A stretch of DNA of 64,000 bases from CAVXNP01 sp963763305 (GTDB taxonomy: Bacteria > Pseudomonadota > Gammaproteobacteria > Xanthomonadales > Rhodanobacteraceae), in contig CAVXNP010000002.1 of assembly GCA_963763305.1 (NCBI GenBank), forward strand, positions 198,085-262,084, read 5' to 3'. A program made the translations under genes and the position numbers. Position 1 is the first letter of the stretch, and the number at the start of each line of letters is the position of its first letter. The notes beneath the pieces were generated by a model. The model did no database searches and had not been told where the DNA came from. It was given only the letters and a program-made list of their open reading frames with translations. Positions 10,386 through 18,328 of this stretch are shown here, one piece after another.

Positions 10386-10760
10386 ATGAGTGCCGCAGCG
10401 CTCGTTTGCGGCATGAGCATGATGCTTGGCAGCGCAACCCTGGCAGCAGCCGATGTCACCGGTGTGAGCGGCACCGTCAGCCTGGCACCTGCAGGTCCCG
10501 GCCCCCAGCATATGGGCGAACCGGACGCGAGGCCTTATCCGGGCGCCGCCATAACCTTGCACGATGCGCAAGGAAGTACCTTGGCACGGACCGCCAGCGA
10601 CGGCCATGGACATTTCACCGTGGCTTTGCCACCGGGTACCTACGAGGCGCGGGTGCAGGTACAACGCAACGTGTTCGCCCGCTGCCCGCCGGTCAGGCTC
10701 GTCGTCGCGCCGAACCAGGTGACCTCGATCACCATCGTCTGCGATTCGGGCATGCGGTAG
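10386..10760 (+). CDS. Secreted carboxypeptidase-regulatory-like domain protein
   Basis: 124 aa. GGAG lies 7 nt before the ATG at 10386; a longer in-frame start at 10323 overlaps the upstream stop and lacks a good ribosome site. MSAAALVCGMSMMLGSATLA is a signal peptide cleaved before ADVTGV. The mature part is a single Ig-like carboxypeptidase-regulatory (CnaB-type) beta domain: GVSGTVSLAP, YPGAAITLHDAQGSTLARTA, GHFTVALPPGTYEARVQV. Two cysteines (in ARCPPV and IVCDSG) may form a disulfide in the periplasm. Exact function unknown; probably co-transcribed with the lipoprotein before it. Confidence 0.7.
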   Translation: MSAAALVCGMSMMLGSATLAAADVTGVSGTVSLAPAGPGPQHMGEPDARPYPGAAITLHDAQGSTLARTASDGHGHFTVALPPGTYEARVQVQRNVFARCPPVRLVVAPNQVTSITIVCDSGMR

Positions 10761-10826
10761 ACGGCGTCCAGGCAGGCGTGCAGCGCGCGTTCGGCTATGC
10801 TCCGGCCACGGACAAGGGAGTGTGTC

Positions 10827-11183
10827 GTGGCGAAAGTTTTCTGGGGTGTGTTGCTCGCGTTGCTGGTGTTTTCCGGTATCTGGATGGTGGTGGTTGCGGC
10901 GGGAATGGTCAGCGCCGGCGCCATGGTCCAACAAGTCGCCGAGCAACAGACCCAGGCGTTGCATCAGCTTCAGCAGCAAGAACTCGAACGTCAGCGCCAG
11001 CTGGTCGAGAACCAGCGACGTTCCCACGCCAACGACATCCGCCGCAGGACGCTGGCCTTCAACCAACGGTGCACCGGCGGCGTGGTGATCGAAGTGAGCG
11101 GATCCACCTATACGCAGCTCGGTTCGGTCGGGCATGCGGTGCGTTGCGCCGGCCGGCTCGCCGACCGCCCGCTGAGGCCGTGA
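10827..11183 (+). CDS. Small membrane-anchored coiled-coil protein
   Basis: 118 aa from GTG 10827 (VAKVFWGVLLALLVFSGIW), with GGGAG ending 6 nt before. One N-terminal membrane helix (residues about 5-30), a Gln/Glu-rich amphipathic segment (QQVAEQQTQALHQLQQQELE) likely to form a coiled coil, and a short C-terminal region with two cysteines (QRCTGG, VRCAG). The orientation suggests the C-terminal part is periplasmic. No family recognised. It is the third of three rightward envelope-type genes. Confidence 0.65.
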   Translation: MAKVFWGVLLALLVFSGIWMVVVAAGMVSAGAMVQQVAEQQTQALHQLQQQELERQRQLVENQRRSHANDIRRRTLAFNQRCTGGVVIEVSGSTYTQLGSVGHAVRCAGRLADRPLRP

Positions 11184-11758
11184 GCATGTCGTAGCAAGGG
11201 CGATATGCATTACCAGGGTGGCTGGAGTTGCTCAAACAGGCTGCTTTGGAGAGGTGTCGTAGTCCTTTTAACTATGCATTATTGATAACGCTCGGAAAGC
11301 GCGAAATCAATGACTTGTGTTTGAGAGCGATTGGTCCTGGTGATTAGCTGTGCAAACGCGACCGGGCTAGTGGGCATCTGAAATTGGCGACACAGTTATG
11401 GGGCCGAGATGAGCGCTCTGTCAATCAGGGATTCGCCTCTCAGCTGCGTTCGATGATGGTGAGCGAGGGGTGCTCGCTCATAGGCGAGTTTCATGGCTTC
11501 GACAGCGTCGCCTGCGCATCGGGCAGTGGCTACTCGCTGCAGAGCCGGCGAGGGGGACGATTCACGAGGCTGCGTCTCGTGAATCACAGTTGCGATCGCC
11601 GGCAATGTTGTGAGCCTGTAGCTGACGCGCCTGCAGATCCGGGAAGGTGATGTCGCAGTCAGATTTACTAAATCTCTTGACAGGGGCGCTCATTTCGCTC
11701 AGGATGTCGTACAGTTTAGCTTCAACTAAATTTAGTACACATCATTTCGGAGAGATCC
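11184..11758. other. AT-richer gene-free stretch before the accessory region
   Basis: Base composition drops compared with the flanks and no sustained reading frame on either strand looks like protein. It marks the left edge of the accessory stretch that runs to about 16 kb. Its last 100 bases contain the palindromes listed separately. Confidence 0.5.
11661..11736 (+). promoter_or_regulatory. Two related palindromes upstream of decayed HTH gene
   Basis: AGATTT-ACT-AAATCT (11661-11675) and the perfect palindrome ACTAAATTTAGT (11725-11736) share the half-site ACTAAAT. A TTGACA hexamer (11677-11682) lies between them, but no good -10 is visible at 16-18 bp. Position, 23 nt before the ATG of a helix-turn-helix gene with CGGAGAG in between, suggests autoregulatory operators. 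Confidence 0.45.
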
Positions 11759-12676
11759 ATGAGCAGTGCCGCTTGGTACAACTAGCCTAGCGCACCGGCT
11801 ACAGCAGAAGGAGCTAAGTCTGAAGCTTGGCGTATCCGACTCAGGTGAGCAAATGGAAGAAGGGGGAGACATCTCCTTCGAGATGGAGAGGCGACTGCGC
11901 GAACTGGCGCATCGGCGACTTGGAGCCGACGTTGTGACTTCGGCGGATCTGTGGAGGCAGCAATGAAGTGGCAGCAAGTCATTGGGTTCTTGGCTGACTT
12001 TGCACGAAGGCGCTGAGACGGGCTACAACACCGTTCGCTGCAAGACGAACTTGAGCTACTGACGGAACGACATCCGCATCCTGAAGGAAATCGGTGCGCC
12101 GATTCCGCCTCTGTTTCCTCGTGACATCGATCTGGATTTTGCTGCTGCTTGGGAGGATGAGGCCAGCGACGAGGCACTTATTGGCGCTATTGAGGGCAAC
12201 GTACTCGAGCACATTCTCGCTAGATCTTTAGGGCGCTCAATGACGTGTATGGTTTCTACGCAGCGTACTTGTCCGAACTTTTCGACGCGAGGAGCTCGGT
12301 CTCATGGAGACTGCCGCCGAGAACATCGAACCTGCCTTGTCGAATTGGCGGCACGAAAGTGGACATCGACGACGACTTTGCGGTTTCGGAGCGTTCCGCG
12401 CAAAATTCGCGCCGATTACGAGAGTGGGTAGGCATAGTCAAAGACAAGGCGTTCCAGGCAGGGGTGCCCTGAGGGCCGAGTTGATGAATCTGGTGTATGA
12501 TCAGGGACGAGTTGAGCATGAGGCGGAAGCAGAAAGTCTCGGCTTCAACGCGGGGCGCATTCACCTGACATCTATATGAACGAACTGCTAGTTGGCATGC
12601 GCGTCATCCATCAAGTGTTGCGCATCCTGAAGAAGCTCGGCATGAAGAGGAGTTCAAGTTGGACGATTCGAGCTGA
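11759..12676 (+). pseudogene. Decayed XRE-type helix-turn-helix gene, many frameshifts
   Basis: Starts MSSAAWYN after CGGAGAG. Short runs in three frames join end to end into one protein-like reading: LAHRLQQKELSLKLGVSDS, then VSKWKKGE, then ISFEMERRLRELA (together a helix-turn-helix), then MKWQQVIGFLADFA, HEGAETGYNTV, QDELELL, RILKEIGAPIPPLFPRDIDL, DEASDEALIGAIEGN, YGFYAAYLSELFD, EELGLMETAAENIEP, VDIDDDFAV, REWVGIVKDKAFQAGVP, AELMNLVYDQ, MNELLVGMRVIHQVL and ILKKLG. At least eight shifts are needed. The full protein would be about 300 aa with an N-terminal DNA-binding domain and an all-helical C-terminal part I do not recognise. Either real decay or poor local sequence. Confidence 0.5.
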
Positions 12677-13139
12677 GCCTCGGTAATTCGCCGCAAGCGG
12701 ATGAGGGTTAGGGCGACTGATGATCGCGGTTGTCGCCGCACATTGGACGCCATCGAGATCTTGCTAGGCGGAAATGGGCGCGATGTAGAAGCGGACGAGC
12801 ACACACGGAAGTGGCTGATATCGTGCGGGCACGATGGCGAGCGGGCAGAGGCCGACCGGGGCCCTCAACCAGCGCGCCTAACGTGCGCCGAAGCGCAGCG
12901 TTCGGCTGTAGGAAAAATCCGACGCTGCACGGTAGGCACTCATTATCAGCCCCAAGGCAGCGCTGCAGACTGACGGGCTTACCGTGGCTGTGCGGCAACG
13001 TTCGGCGAGAACTCGTCCATGCGATGGCACTGATCGGTACGGTCACCACGTCGCCGCTGCGATAGAGCGCGCAGAATTTTTCCGAGCACAGAATGACCGG
13101 TACGTCATGGGCGTCCCGTGTGGTGCGGCAAGTTCAGTG
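12677..13139. other. Gene-free stretch, unresolved
   Basis: No reading frame on either strand is convincing. Short frames overlap on both strands without a ribosome site, and given the frameshifted neighbours a broken gene cannot be excluded. No repeats or hairpins stood out. Confidence 0.4.
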
Positions 13140-13437
13140 GTAAAAGAACTATCTGGCCGCTGCAGCGGAACTCGAAGCACAACGGAGTTTTGCTCGAGAT
13201 CAGCTGCGGCCGCCGACGAGGACATCGCTCGGCAAGCCGGCCAAATCGCTGCGCTAGAAAAAGCGCTGGCGGATGCTCGCCCACGAGTTCCCCAGAGGCG
13301 AGCTTCTCGAGAAACGTAAGCAACAGCGGGCACCATCTGGACCGGTCGCTAAGCGTGATCGGCGCAAGAAAGCTCCGGTAGGTTCTCGTTTCGGACGACT
13401 GACACCGCAAGCCTCATCGAACGCCGTCAAGAGGTGA
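13140..13437 (+). pseudogene. Coiled-coil protein remnant with basic tail
   Basis: Three frame segments join: LAAAAELEAQRSFARDQL, ADEDIARQAGQIAALEKALADA, then HEFPRGELLEKRKQQRAPSG running to a very basic end (KRDRRKKAPVGSRFGRL) and a TGA at 13435-13437. The Ala/Glu/Leu pattern is a coiled coil. At least two frameshifts and no visible start. It resembles the C-terminal half of a KfrA-like or plasmid-type coiled-coil protein only in general style; no function assigned. Confidence 0.35.
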
Positions 13438-13534
13438 CGCGGTTACGTGGACTGACGTGGTTGAGTAGCCAGGTGACACGGTTAAGGGGAGTGACAGAGG
13501 ACGTTGGGCGTCGGATCGGCCATCCTCGATTGCG

Positions 13535-13550
13535 CATAATGTATATTATG
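13535..13550. promoter_or_regulatory. Inverted repeat CATAAT-N4-ATTATG
   Basis: Arms CATAAT/ATTATG around GTAT, in an AT-rich patch that stands out from the GC-rich surroundings, about 90 nt past the end of the KfrA-like gene. Could be an operator or a DNA-bending site; function unknown. Confidence 0.3.
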
Positions 13551-13637
13551 TAAAATAACGCAAAAGGCACCGATAGGCCCCAAACGTTGGAATGCCTTCA
13601 CTGCGCGTTACGGCCATGATCTTCCGTTCAGTCACCT

Positions 13638-14204
13638 TCAGGCGCTTCCGCGCTGGATTCGCTCGAGCGTGGCCCTGAGTTCCTCGAGCTCACCCGCCTG
13701 CTGCCCACAGCGAGCCCGAAGCGCATCGCGCTCTTGCATCACATCCGCAAGCAATGCGTGGCTGTCCTGCAACTGGCCATCCAGCATGGTGCATGCGTGC
13801 TCGGCCAGCTCCCGGACAGCCTGCGCCCGACCGACCTCCGCCTTTGACGCTTCAAGCCGGGCCTCCAACGCTTCGCAGCTCCGGGTCAGTTGTTCGCAAG
13901 ACGCTTCCAACGCCGCGCGTTCCTTGGCGACACGATCCGCCTCTGCATCCTCGGCATGCCTGGTAGCCAGCTGCCACAACTCGCTCATCGCCTGTGCCAC
14001 AGGACCAGGCACTTCGGGCGGCGCCCCGATCCCGCGAAGCCGCTCCCCGAACTGGTTCCGCCACACGCTCAGCATGCGAGCGACCGTATTCGGCGAACCC
14101 GTCCCCAGCGCTCTGCGGACCTTTTCCACGGTCGGGTTTGAGCCTGTGCCGAGGATCATCTCGGCGGCTGCGTTTACCTGGTGCTGGGTGATGCCCTTGG
14201 GCAC
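13638..14204 (-). CDS. KfrA-like DNA-binding coiled-coil protein
   Basis: 188 aa from a GTG start at 14204 (VPKGITQHQVNAAAEMILG), chosen because GGAG stands about 8 nt ahead; a longer reading to 14417 runs through the promoter region. Residues 5-60 match the N-terminal DNA-binding domain of plasmid KfrA proteins (GSNPTVEKVRRALGTGSPNTVARMLSVW). The rest is a long alpha-helical coiled coil (EASCEQLTRSCEALEARLEA onward). KfrA of IncP plasmids represses its own promoter and helps partition. On a chromosome such genes usually mark plasmid- or ICE-derived DNA, fitting the TA pair beside it. Confidence 0.8.
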   Translation of the reverse strand: MPKGITQHQVNAAAEMILGTGSNPTVEKVRRALGTGSPNTVARMLSVWRNQFGERLRGIGAPPEVPGPVAQAMSELWQLATRHAEDAEADRVAKERAALEASCEQLTRSCEALEARLEASKAEVGRAQAVRELAEHACTMLDGQLQDSHALLADVMQERDALRARCGQQAGELEELRATLERIQRGSA

Positions 14205-14287
14205 AAGTAAAGCTCCGGGTCGATGGCCAAGACTAGGCTCAATTGCCAGCGAAGATAAAAAACGTCGTCCTTCTGTCCGTTTTTCGT

Positions 14288-14302
14288 AACGTATATAACG
14301 TT
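14288..14302 (-). promoter_or_regulatory. Inverted repeat AACGT-N5-ACGTT upstream of KfrA-like gene
   Basis: AACGTATATAACGTT lies 84-98 nt ahead of the GTG start, in the only AT-rich patch of this promoter region. KfrA proteins are known autorepressors binding repeats in their own promoter, so this is a reasonable operator candidate. Confidence 0.4.
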
Positions 14303-14398
14303 TCCTGGTGCAGGACACAATGAGAGCCGGGCGCGCAGCGGTCAAGCTCGGCGAAGGCCGGAGTACCTCGCTCAAAGTCCCGCCCGACCGTTTCCCAT

Positions 14399-15049
14399 TC
14401 AGCCAGCCCAGCGACACCGCCAGTGCCTACGCGCCGCAGCCACCAGCGGCTTGGCCCACTCTGGAGTGAGTGCGAGCGACTGCGCATCGCACGGGTGATG
14501 AATGGTGCCCGCCTCGGCATGCAGCACCAGCACGAGCGTGGGCGCCTCGCCGCGGGCGGGGTCGCGTTCGGCGCTGTTGTCGAACACCCGCAGGGTTTGC
14601 AGGTGCGGGATCAGCCTGACCAGGTTCGCGCGGCAGGAGTCGTAGCGAGCCCTCACCTTTGCCGGGTCGATGGCGTGGCCGCCGCGGGCTACGCGGGCGG
14701 CGACACGGGCCACGTGCAGCTCGGGCGTGTGCAGGCCGCAATACCAGATGGCCACGGTGTGTCCTGCCGCGGCCGCCTGCAGCAGCAGGCCGGTAACGGT
14801 ATTGCCGCCCAGCGTGGTTTCGAAGGCGTAGTTGGTGCCCTCGGCGATGGCCTGGCGCAGGCGCGCCACGCTTTCCTGCCAGGCCACGGCGTTGGCCTGG
14901 GCTTCGGGCAGGCCCGGGTTGGCCTCGAGGATGCGGCGGGTGGCTTCGTCGGGGTTGAAGTACTCACCGCCGGCCTGGCGCAGCGCCTGGCCGGCGATGG
15001 AGCTTTTTCCGGCGCCGTTGGTCCCGGCCAGGACCGTGATGCGCCCCAT
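14399..15049 (-). CDS. Zeta-toxin-like P-loop kinase
   Basis: 216 aa, MGRITVLAGTNGAGKSSIAGQAL: Walker A GTNGAGKSS at residues 9-17, then FNPDEATRRI (the zeta-family Asp-containing motif) and YAFETTLGG. This is the zeta toxin / AAA_33 fold, which phosphorylates UDP-N-acetylglucosamine or another small molecule. The start codon overlaps the stop of the upstream antitoxin by one base (TGATG), so the two are translationally coupled. Pairing with a Phd/YefM antitoxin rather than an epsilon antitoxin is a noted chromosomal variant. Toxicity itself is inference. Confidence 0.8.
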   Translation of the reverse strand: MGRITVLAGTNGAGKSSIAGQALRQAGGEYFNPDEATRRILEANPGLPEAQANAVAWQESVARLRQAIAEGTNYAFETTLGGNTVTGLLLQAAAAGHTVAIWYCGLHTPELHVARVAARVARGGHAIDPAKVRARYDSCRANLVRLIPHLQTLRVFDNSAERDPARGEAPTLVLVLHAEAGTIHHPCDAQSLALTPEWAKPLVAAARRHWRCRWAG

Positions 15050-15402
15050 CAGCGGCGCTTGCGGCCACCCTGCGCGCCACGGGCTGCCGCCTGCCCCAGT
15101 TCATCGGGCTTGGCGGCGAACAGCGCATCCACCGCTGCCTTGGCCGCTGGCGTCTGCATACGCGCCACGGTGGCGTCGAACTCCGCGGTGAGGCTGGCCA
15201 GGGGATCGGGTACGGCCTGGGTGAGGCGGTCGAACTGTTCGACCGACAGCATGACGGCGGTCGGGCGCGCGTTACGCGTGATCAACACCGGCGTGTCCCG
15301 CCGGCTGACCCGTTCGATCAGCTCGGAAAAGCCGTTCTTGGCCGCACTGGCGGGCACTTGTTCAAGCGCCTCATGCGCGGCTGGGTGGATATTGGCAGAC
15401 AT
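15049..15402 (-). CDS. Phd/YefM-family antitoxin
   Basis: 117 aa. Core matches Phd/YefM: PASAAKNGFSELIERVSRRDTPVLITRNARPTAVMLS, a DNA-binding fold in which residues about 18-60 form the dimer and bind operator DNA, followed by a helical tail expected to neutralise the toxin. The C-terminus ends in a basic run (GGRKRR). The gene overlaps the toxin start by one base. Such antitoxins repress their own operon together with the toxin; an inverted repeat upstream is a candidate site. Confidence 0.85.
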   Translation of the reverse strand: MSANIHPAAHEALEQVPASAAKNGFSELIERVSRRDTPVLITRNARPTAVMLSVEQFDRLTQAVPDPLASLTAEFDATVARMQTPAAKAAVDALFAAKPDELGQAAARGAQGGRKRR

Positions 15403-15485
15403 AAGCGCACCCCGTGGCTGGTCGCCGGCAGGCCGGCATACCTACGGTACTCTGGCTGGCCATTTTGGACAAGTTGGCTAAAAAA

Positions 15486-15499
15486 GTACCTTTTGGTAC
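15486..15499 (-). promoter_or_regulatory. Inverted repeat GTACC-TTTT-GGTAC upstream of TA pair
   Basis: Perfect 5-bp arms around TTTT, 84-97 nt upstream of the antitoxin ATG and within an A-rich run. Plausible operator for Phd-type autorepression. Confidence 0.4.
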
Positions 15500-16096
15500 G
15501 AGCGCGACCCATCCTGCATCCAGCACCTCCATCCAGCACCTCGAAGCGACGTTTCTGCATGGCGCCCCGGGAAAGCCAGGGCGCGTGTAGCTGATCAGCG
15601 CGAGTGTCCCGCCCTGCCCCAACGGCGTGTCACTGCTGTTCGGGACAGCTTTACTGAGCCGGCTGAGGACATCTACCTTTGTTCGGGCTTGCGCGACACC
15701 CCACGCTCGTCATCCCAGCGCAGGCTGGAGGCGCTTTTCAACGACGACTGCCGGTCATCCAGTGCCTCCAGATGCCCCGAACCAAGGCGCTGGGTCCGAA
15801 GGCTGCGCTGGGACGACGGTGTAGGAGGAGTCGCTGCGCGGGCTTGTCGGGGCGATGGCGTAGGAAGGATCGCGGTACAGACCGGGCAGCTCGTGGCATG
15901 CCTGATCCAGTGCAGCCACCAAGCCCTGAATTTGAGTCGCGATGGACCGCCATCGGTTCGACACAAGGTCGCCCAACGCCTGATCGCCACCGCCCGTGCG
16001 CTAATCCGGACAGCAGTGAGCAGCGTGTCGACCATGTGCGGGTGGCCGCGGTGCGGCGGACGGAACTTCCCCACTATCAGATCACGGCCAAGGTGC
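15500..16096. other. Stretch without a recognisable gene
   Basis: A leftward 73-codon frame (15755-15976, MGDLVSNRWRSIATQIQG) is the only one that reads like protein, but it lacks a ribosome site and matches nothing I know. Near 15710 the sequence CATCCCAGCGCAGGCTGG resembles a diverged CGCGAAGGCGGG-type repeat. Otherwise nothing seen. Confidence 0.35.
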
Positions 16097-16666
16097 TCAT
16101 GCGGTGGCCATCGATGCGTCGCGCAAGCGGCGCCAATGCCGCCAGGACACCACGGCGTTGATCCAGTACACGGCGTATAACGCGGCGGTGAGGTACAGGC
16201 CGCGGCTGGCGTAGAGCGGTATCGCGATCGAGTTCACCAGCAGCCAGAACGGCCAGTTCTGTACCTGCCGCCGCATCATCAGCAACTGGGCCACGATACT
16301 GAAGGCCAGTACGGTGGAATCGAGAAACGGTGCGAAGGCGTCGGTAAAGCGGTGCAGCAGCAGGCCATAAGCGAACGCGCCGAGAGCGCCGGCCGCAACC
16401 TGCCGCAGCACCCGCCCAGGCGGCAGGTCGGTCACCGGCAGCGCCTCGCCGCCGCGACCGTGCAGCCACTGCCACCAGCCGACGATGCTGGTGCCGACGA
16501 AGAAGGTCTGCAGCAGCACGTCCGCGTACAGGCGGCTTTCGAAGAAGACGAAGCCGAACAGGCTGCAGCCCACGATGCCGGTCCACCAGGTGTGCACGCT
16601 GTTGCGTCCGGCCAGCAGGATCGAGGCGCCGGTGATCACGTTGGCGGCTATTTCCAGGGGACTCAC
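16097..16666 (-). CDS. pnuC: Nicotinamide riboside/mononucleotide transporter PnuC
   Basis: 189 aa from GTG 16666 (VSPLEIAANVITGASILLAG). Seven or so hydrophobic segments with the PnuC hallmarks: NSVHTWWTGIVGCSLFGFVF, WWQWLHGRGG, then LLLHRFTDAFAPFLDSTV, QNWPFWLLVNSIAIPLYASR and YAVYWINAVVSWRHW. It facilitates uptake of nicotinamide riboside for NAD synthesis across the inner membrane. GGAG lies 8 nt before the GTG. No NAD-kinase-type nadR gene is adjacent. The start region overlaps a short upstream frame (see next entry), so the true N-terminus could be 18 residues longer if one base is wrong. Confidence 0.9.
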   Translation of the reverse strand: MSPLEIAANVITGASILLAGRNSVHTWWTGIVGCSLFGFVFFESRLYADVLLQTFFVGTSIVGWWQWLHGRGGEALPVTDLPPGRVLRQVAAGALGAFAYGLLLHRFTDAFAPFLDSTVLAFSIVAQLLMMRRQVQNWPFWLLVNSIAIPLYASRGLYLTAALYAVYWINAVVSWRHWRRLRDASMATA

Positions 16667-16719
16667 GCCAGCGCTCCAAGGGCCATGGTTACGCTCTGAG
16701 ACGACGTGGAGTCGGTCAT
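16663..16719 (-). CDS. Possible 18-codon leader peptide overlapping pnuC
   Basis: MTDSTSSQSVTMALGALA, with AAGGAAG 6 nt before the ATG, the best ribosome site here. Its TGA overlaps the pnuC GTG as GTGA. Either a translationally coupled leader or the split N-terminus of pnuC caused by a one-base indel. The next 288 nt upstream hold no gene; I looked for a TPP or cobalamin riboswitch and found no match. Confidence 0.4.
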   Translation of the reverse strand: MTDSTSSQSVTMALGALA

Positions 16720-17007
16720 GTTGCTTCCTTGCCGATGCCGGCTGCCGACAGGCGACCGGGTGTCCTCGGGTCGAGGCCGCCTGGATTCTGGCGCACGGAG
16801 GCCGGCTCGCCAATACCGGCAAGGGTGTCAACTGTCCTGGGAAAAGCGGGCGGTATCTGCCGCGCCCGGTTGCCGGCGGGGGCGGATGACGCCGGGGAGC
16901 GGTTCAGCCTGGCCTTGGATGAAACGCGCATGTGCGGCCACGACAGGGACTGACGTGGCCGCCTCAAAGCCCCGCGACTTGCACGACCGGCGGGGCACGC
17001 GGCGCAG

Positions 17008-17451
17008 TCAGCTCACCGTGATCCGGCGTCCGGCGCCATTGGCCTTTTTCGGCAGGGTCAGCGACAGCACGCCGTTTTCGTAGCGCGCCTCGACCTTGTC
17101 GCTGGCCACTTCGGAGGGCAAGGTGAAGCTGCGGAAGGTGCTTCCGTAGTAGCGCTCGGTGAACAGCTCGCGGTCGTTGTCCTTGTTGCGGGTTTCGCGC
17201 TTGATCTCGGCGCTGATCGACACTTGCGCGCCTTCGACCGAAACGTCGATGTCGTTCTTGTCCACGCCCGGCAGGTCGGCCTTGACCGTATAGGCCTTGT
17301 CGTTTTCCGACACGTCCAGGTTGATGTCCGGTGTGCCTTCGAACTCGCGCCACAGGGGGCGCATGCCCGAGCGCAGCAGGTCGTCGAAGCCGACCATCGG
17401 ATCAAAGCGCGCGGTCCGCTTGAGCGGGTTCCAGCGGGTCAGGTTTGTCAT
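17008..17451 (-). CDS. Hsp20/alpha-crystallin small heat shock protein
   Basis: 147 aa, MTNLTRWNPLKRTARFDPMVG. The alpha-crystallin domain spans about residues 40-140: INLDVSENDKAYTVKADLPGV, the A-x-x-x-n-G-v-L motif as ARYENGVLSLTLPKK, and a C-terminal RRITVS. These form oligomers that hold unfolding proteins. GGAG lies 8 nt before the ATG. An FNR/Anr-type box 124 nt upstream, with a matching -10, suggests induction under low oxygen, in addition to possible read-through from the phosphoribosyltransferase gene. Confidence 0.93.
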   Translation of the reverse strand: MTNLTRWNPLKRTARFDPMVGFDDLLRSGMRPLWREFEGTPDINLDVSENDKAYTVKADLPGVDKNDIDVSVEGAQVSISAEIKRETRNKDNDRELFTERYYGSTFRSFTLPSEVASDKVEARYENGVLSLTLPKKANGAGRRITVS

Positions 17452-17574
17452 GGGGTATCTCCTGCGGCAGTTGGCCTGGCGCCCGGATGGGCGCCGGCAC
17501 TCGCCATCGGGCGGCCGTATCGCACCGCTTTCGGCGAGGCAACCATCAGCCTACGCCGCCCGAAGGCACCGCAA

Positions 17575-17588
17575 TTGACGTGGATCAA
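17575..17588 (-). promoter_or_regulatory. FNR/Anr-type box upstream of hsp20
   Basis: Read leftward, TTGATCCACGTCAA matches the TTGAT-N4-GTCAA form used by Anr/FNR regulators. A TAGGCT hexamer follows after 21 nt, the spacing of a class II activated promoter (box centred near -41.5). It overlaps the stop codon of the phosphoribosyltransferase gene, so hsp20 may have its own oxygen-responsive promoter. Confidence 0.55.
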
Positions 17589-18298
17589 CAGTGCCCCACG
17601 CCGGCAGCGCGCGCGCTGGCCGAGCCTGCTCCGCCCCCTGGCGGCAAGGGTTGCAAGGCCAGCAGGTCCAATACCTGTTCGTCATCCACCGCGGGAAAGT
17701 GACCATAGAACTGCCCCACGCTGCGAAAGGTTTCCGGCGCGCTGAGGCAGACCGTGTCGTCGGCCATGCCCTGCAGCGAAGCCAGTGCACGCGGGGAAGC
17801 CACCGGCAGGGCACAGACCAGTTTTTCCGGCCCCAGCGACCGTACCGAGTGCAGCGCGGCGCGCATGGTGGCTCCGGTGGCCATGCCATCGTCCACCACG
17901 ATCACCACCCGTCCGGCGGCATCGGCCCGCGCATGCTCGCGGCCGTAACGCATCCGCCGCTCGCGGATCACACGCCACTGCTGGGCGGCCTCGCGCTGGA
18001 CGTAGCTGGCGTCGGCGCCCACCGTGGCCGCATAGCCGGCCAGATCGATGTGACCCGACTCGTCGACCGAGCCGATTGCCAGTTCCGGGTTGTGCGGGGC
18101 ACGCAACTTGTGGACCAGCACGACGTCCAGCTCGCCGCCGAGCTTGTCGGCCAGCAGGCCACCGATGGGCACGCCACCGCGCGGAATCGCCAGCACCAGC
18201 GGATGCCAGCGCCGGTACGCCGACAACGCGGCAGCCAGCTTGCGCGCCGCATCGGCCCGGTTGGCGAAATACAGGGGACGGGTGAAGGCGACGCTCAT
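17585..18298 (-). CDS. Phosphoribosyltransferase-domain protein
   Basis: 237 aa, MSVAFTRPLYFANRADAARKL, with GGGAG 7 nt ahead. The PRPP-binding signature is VVIVVDDGMATGATMRAAL (about residues 125-143); earlier LAIPRGGVPIGGLLADKLGG and VHKLRAPHNPELAIGSV match the ComF/PRT-like erythromycin-esterase-associated group. The substrate is not evident; such genes are often found with small heat-shock and stress genes and it may be salvage-related or regulatory. It follows treY by 236 nt containing a strong hairpin, and precedes hsp20. Confidence 0.85.
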   Translation of the reverse strand: MSVAFTRPLYFANRADAARKLAAALSAYRRWHPLVLAIPRGGVPIGGLLADKLGGELDVVLVHKLRAPHNPELAIGSVDESGHIDLAGYAATVGADASYVQREAAQQWRVIRERRMRYGREHARADAAGRVVIVVDDGMATGATMRAALHSVRSLGPEKLVCALPVASPRALASLQGMADDTVCLSAPETFRSVGQFYGHFPAVDDEQVLDLLALQPLPPGGGAGSASARAAGVGHC

Positions 18299-18328
18299 GG
18301 ACCACTCCCGCGGGATGACCGCGTTGTC

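Noticed and set aside
11677..11705. Sigma70 promoter with TTGACA at 11,677
   Set aside because: No acceptable -10 hexamer lies 16-18 bp downstream, so only the palindromes are reported.
12060..12240. Filamentous-phage replication initiator fragment (RNDIRILKEIGAPIPP)
   Set aside because: The pieces before and after join better into one helix-turn-helix protein; no rolling-circle motifs are present.
16720..17007. Riboswitch (TPP or cobalamin) ahead of pnuC
   Set aside because: I compared both strands with the conserved cores of these riboswitches and found no match; only GC-rich sequence is present.
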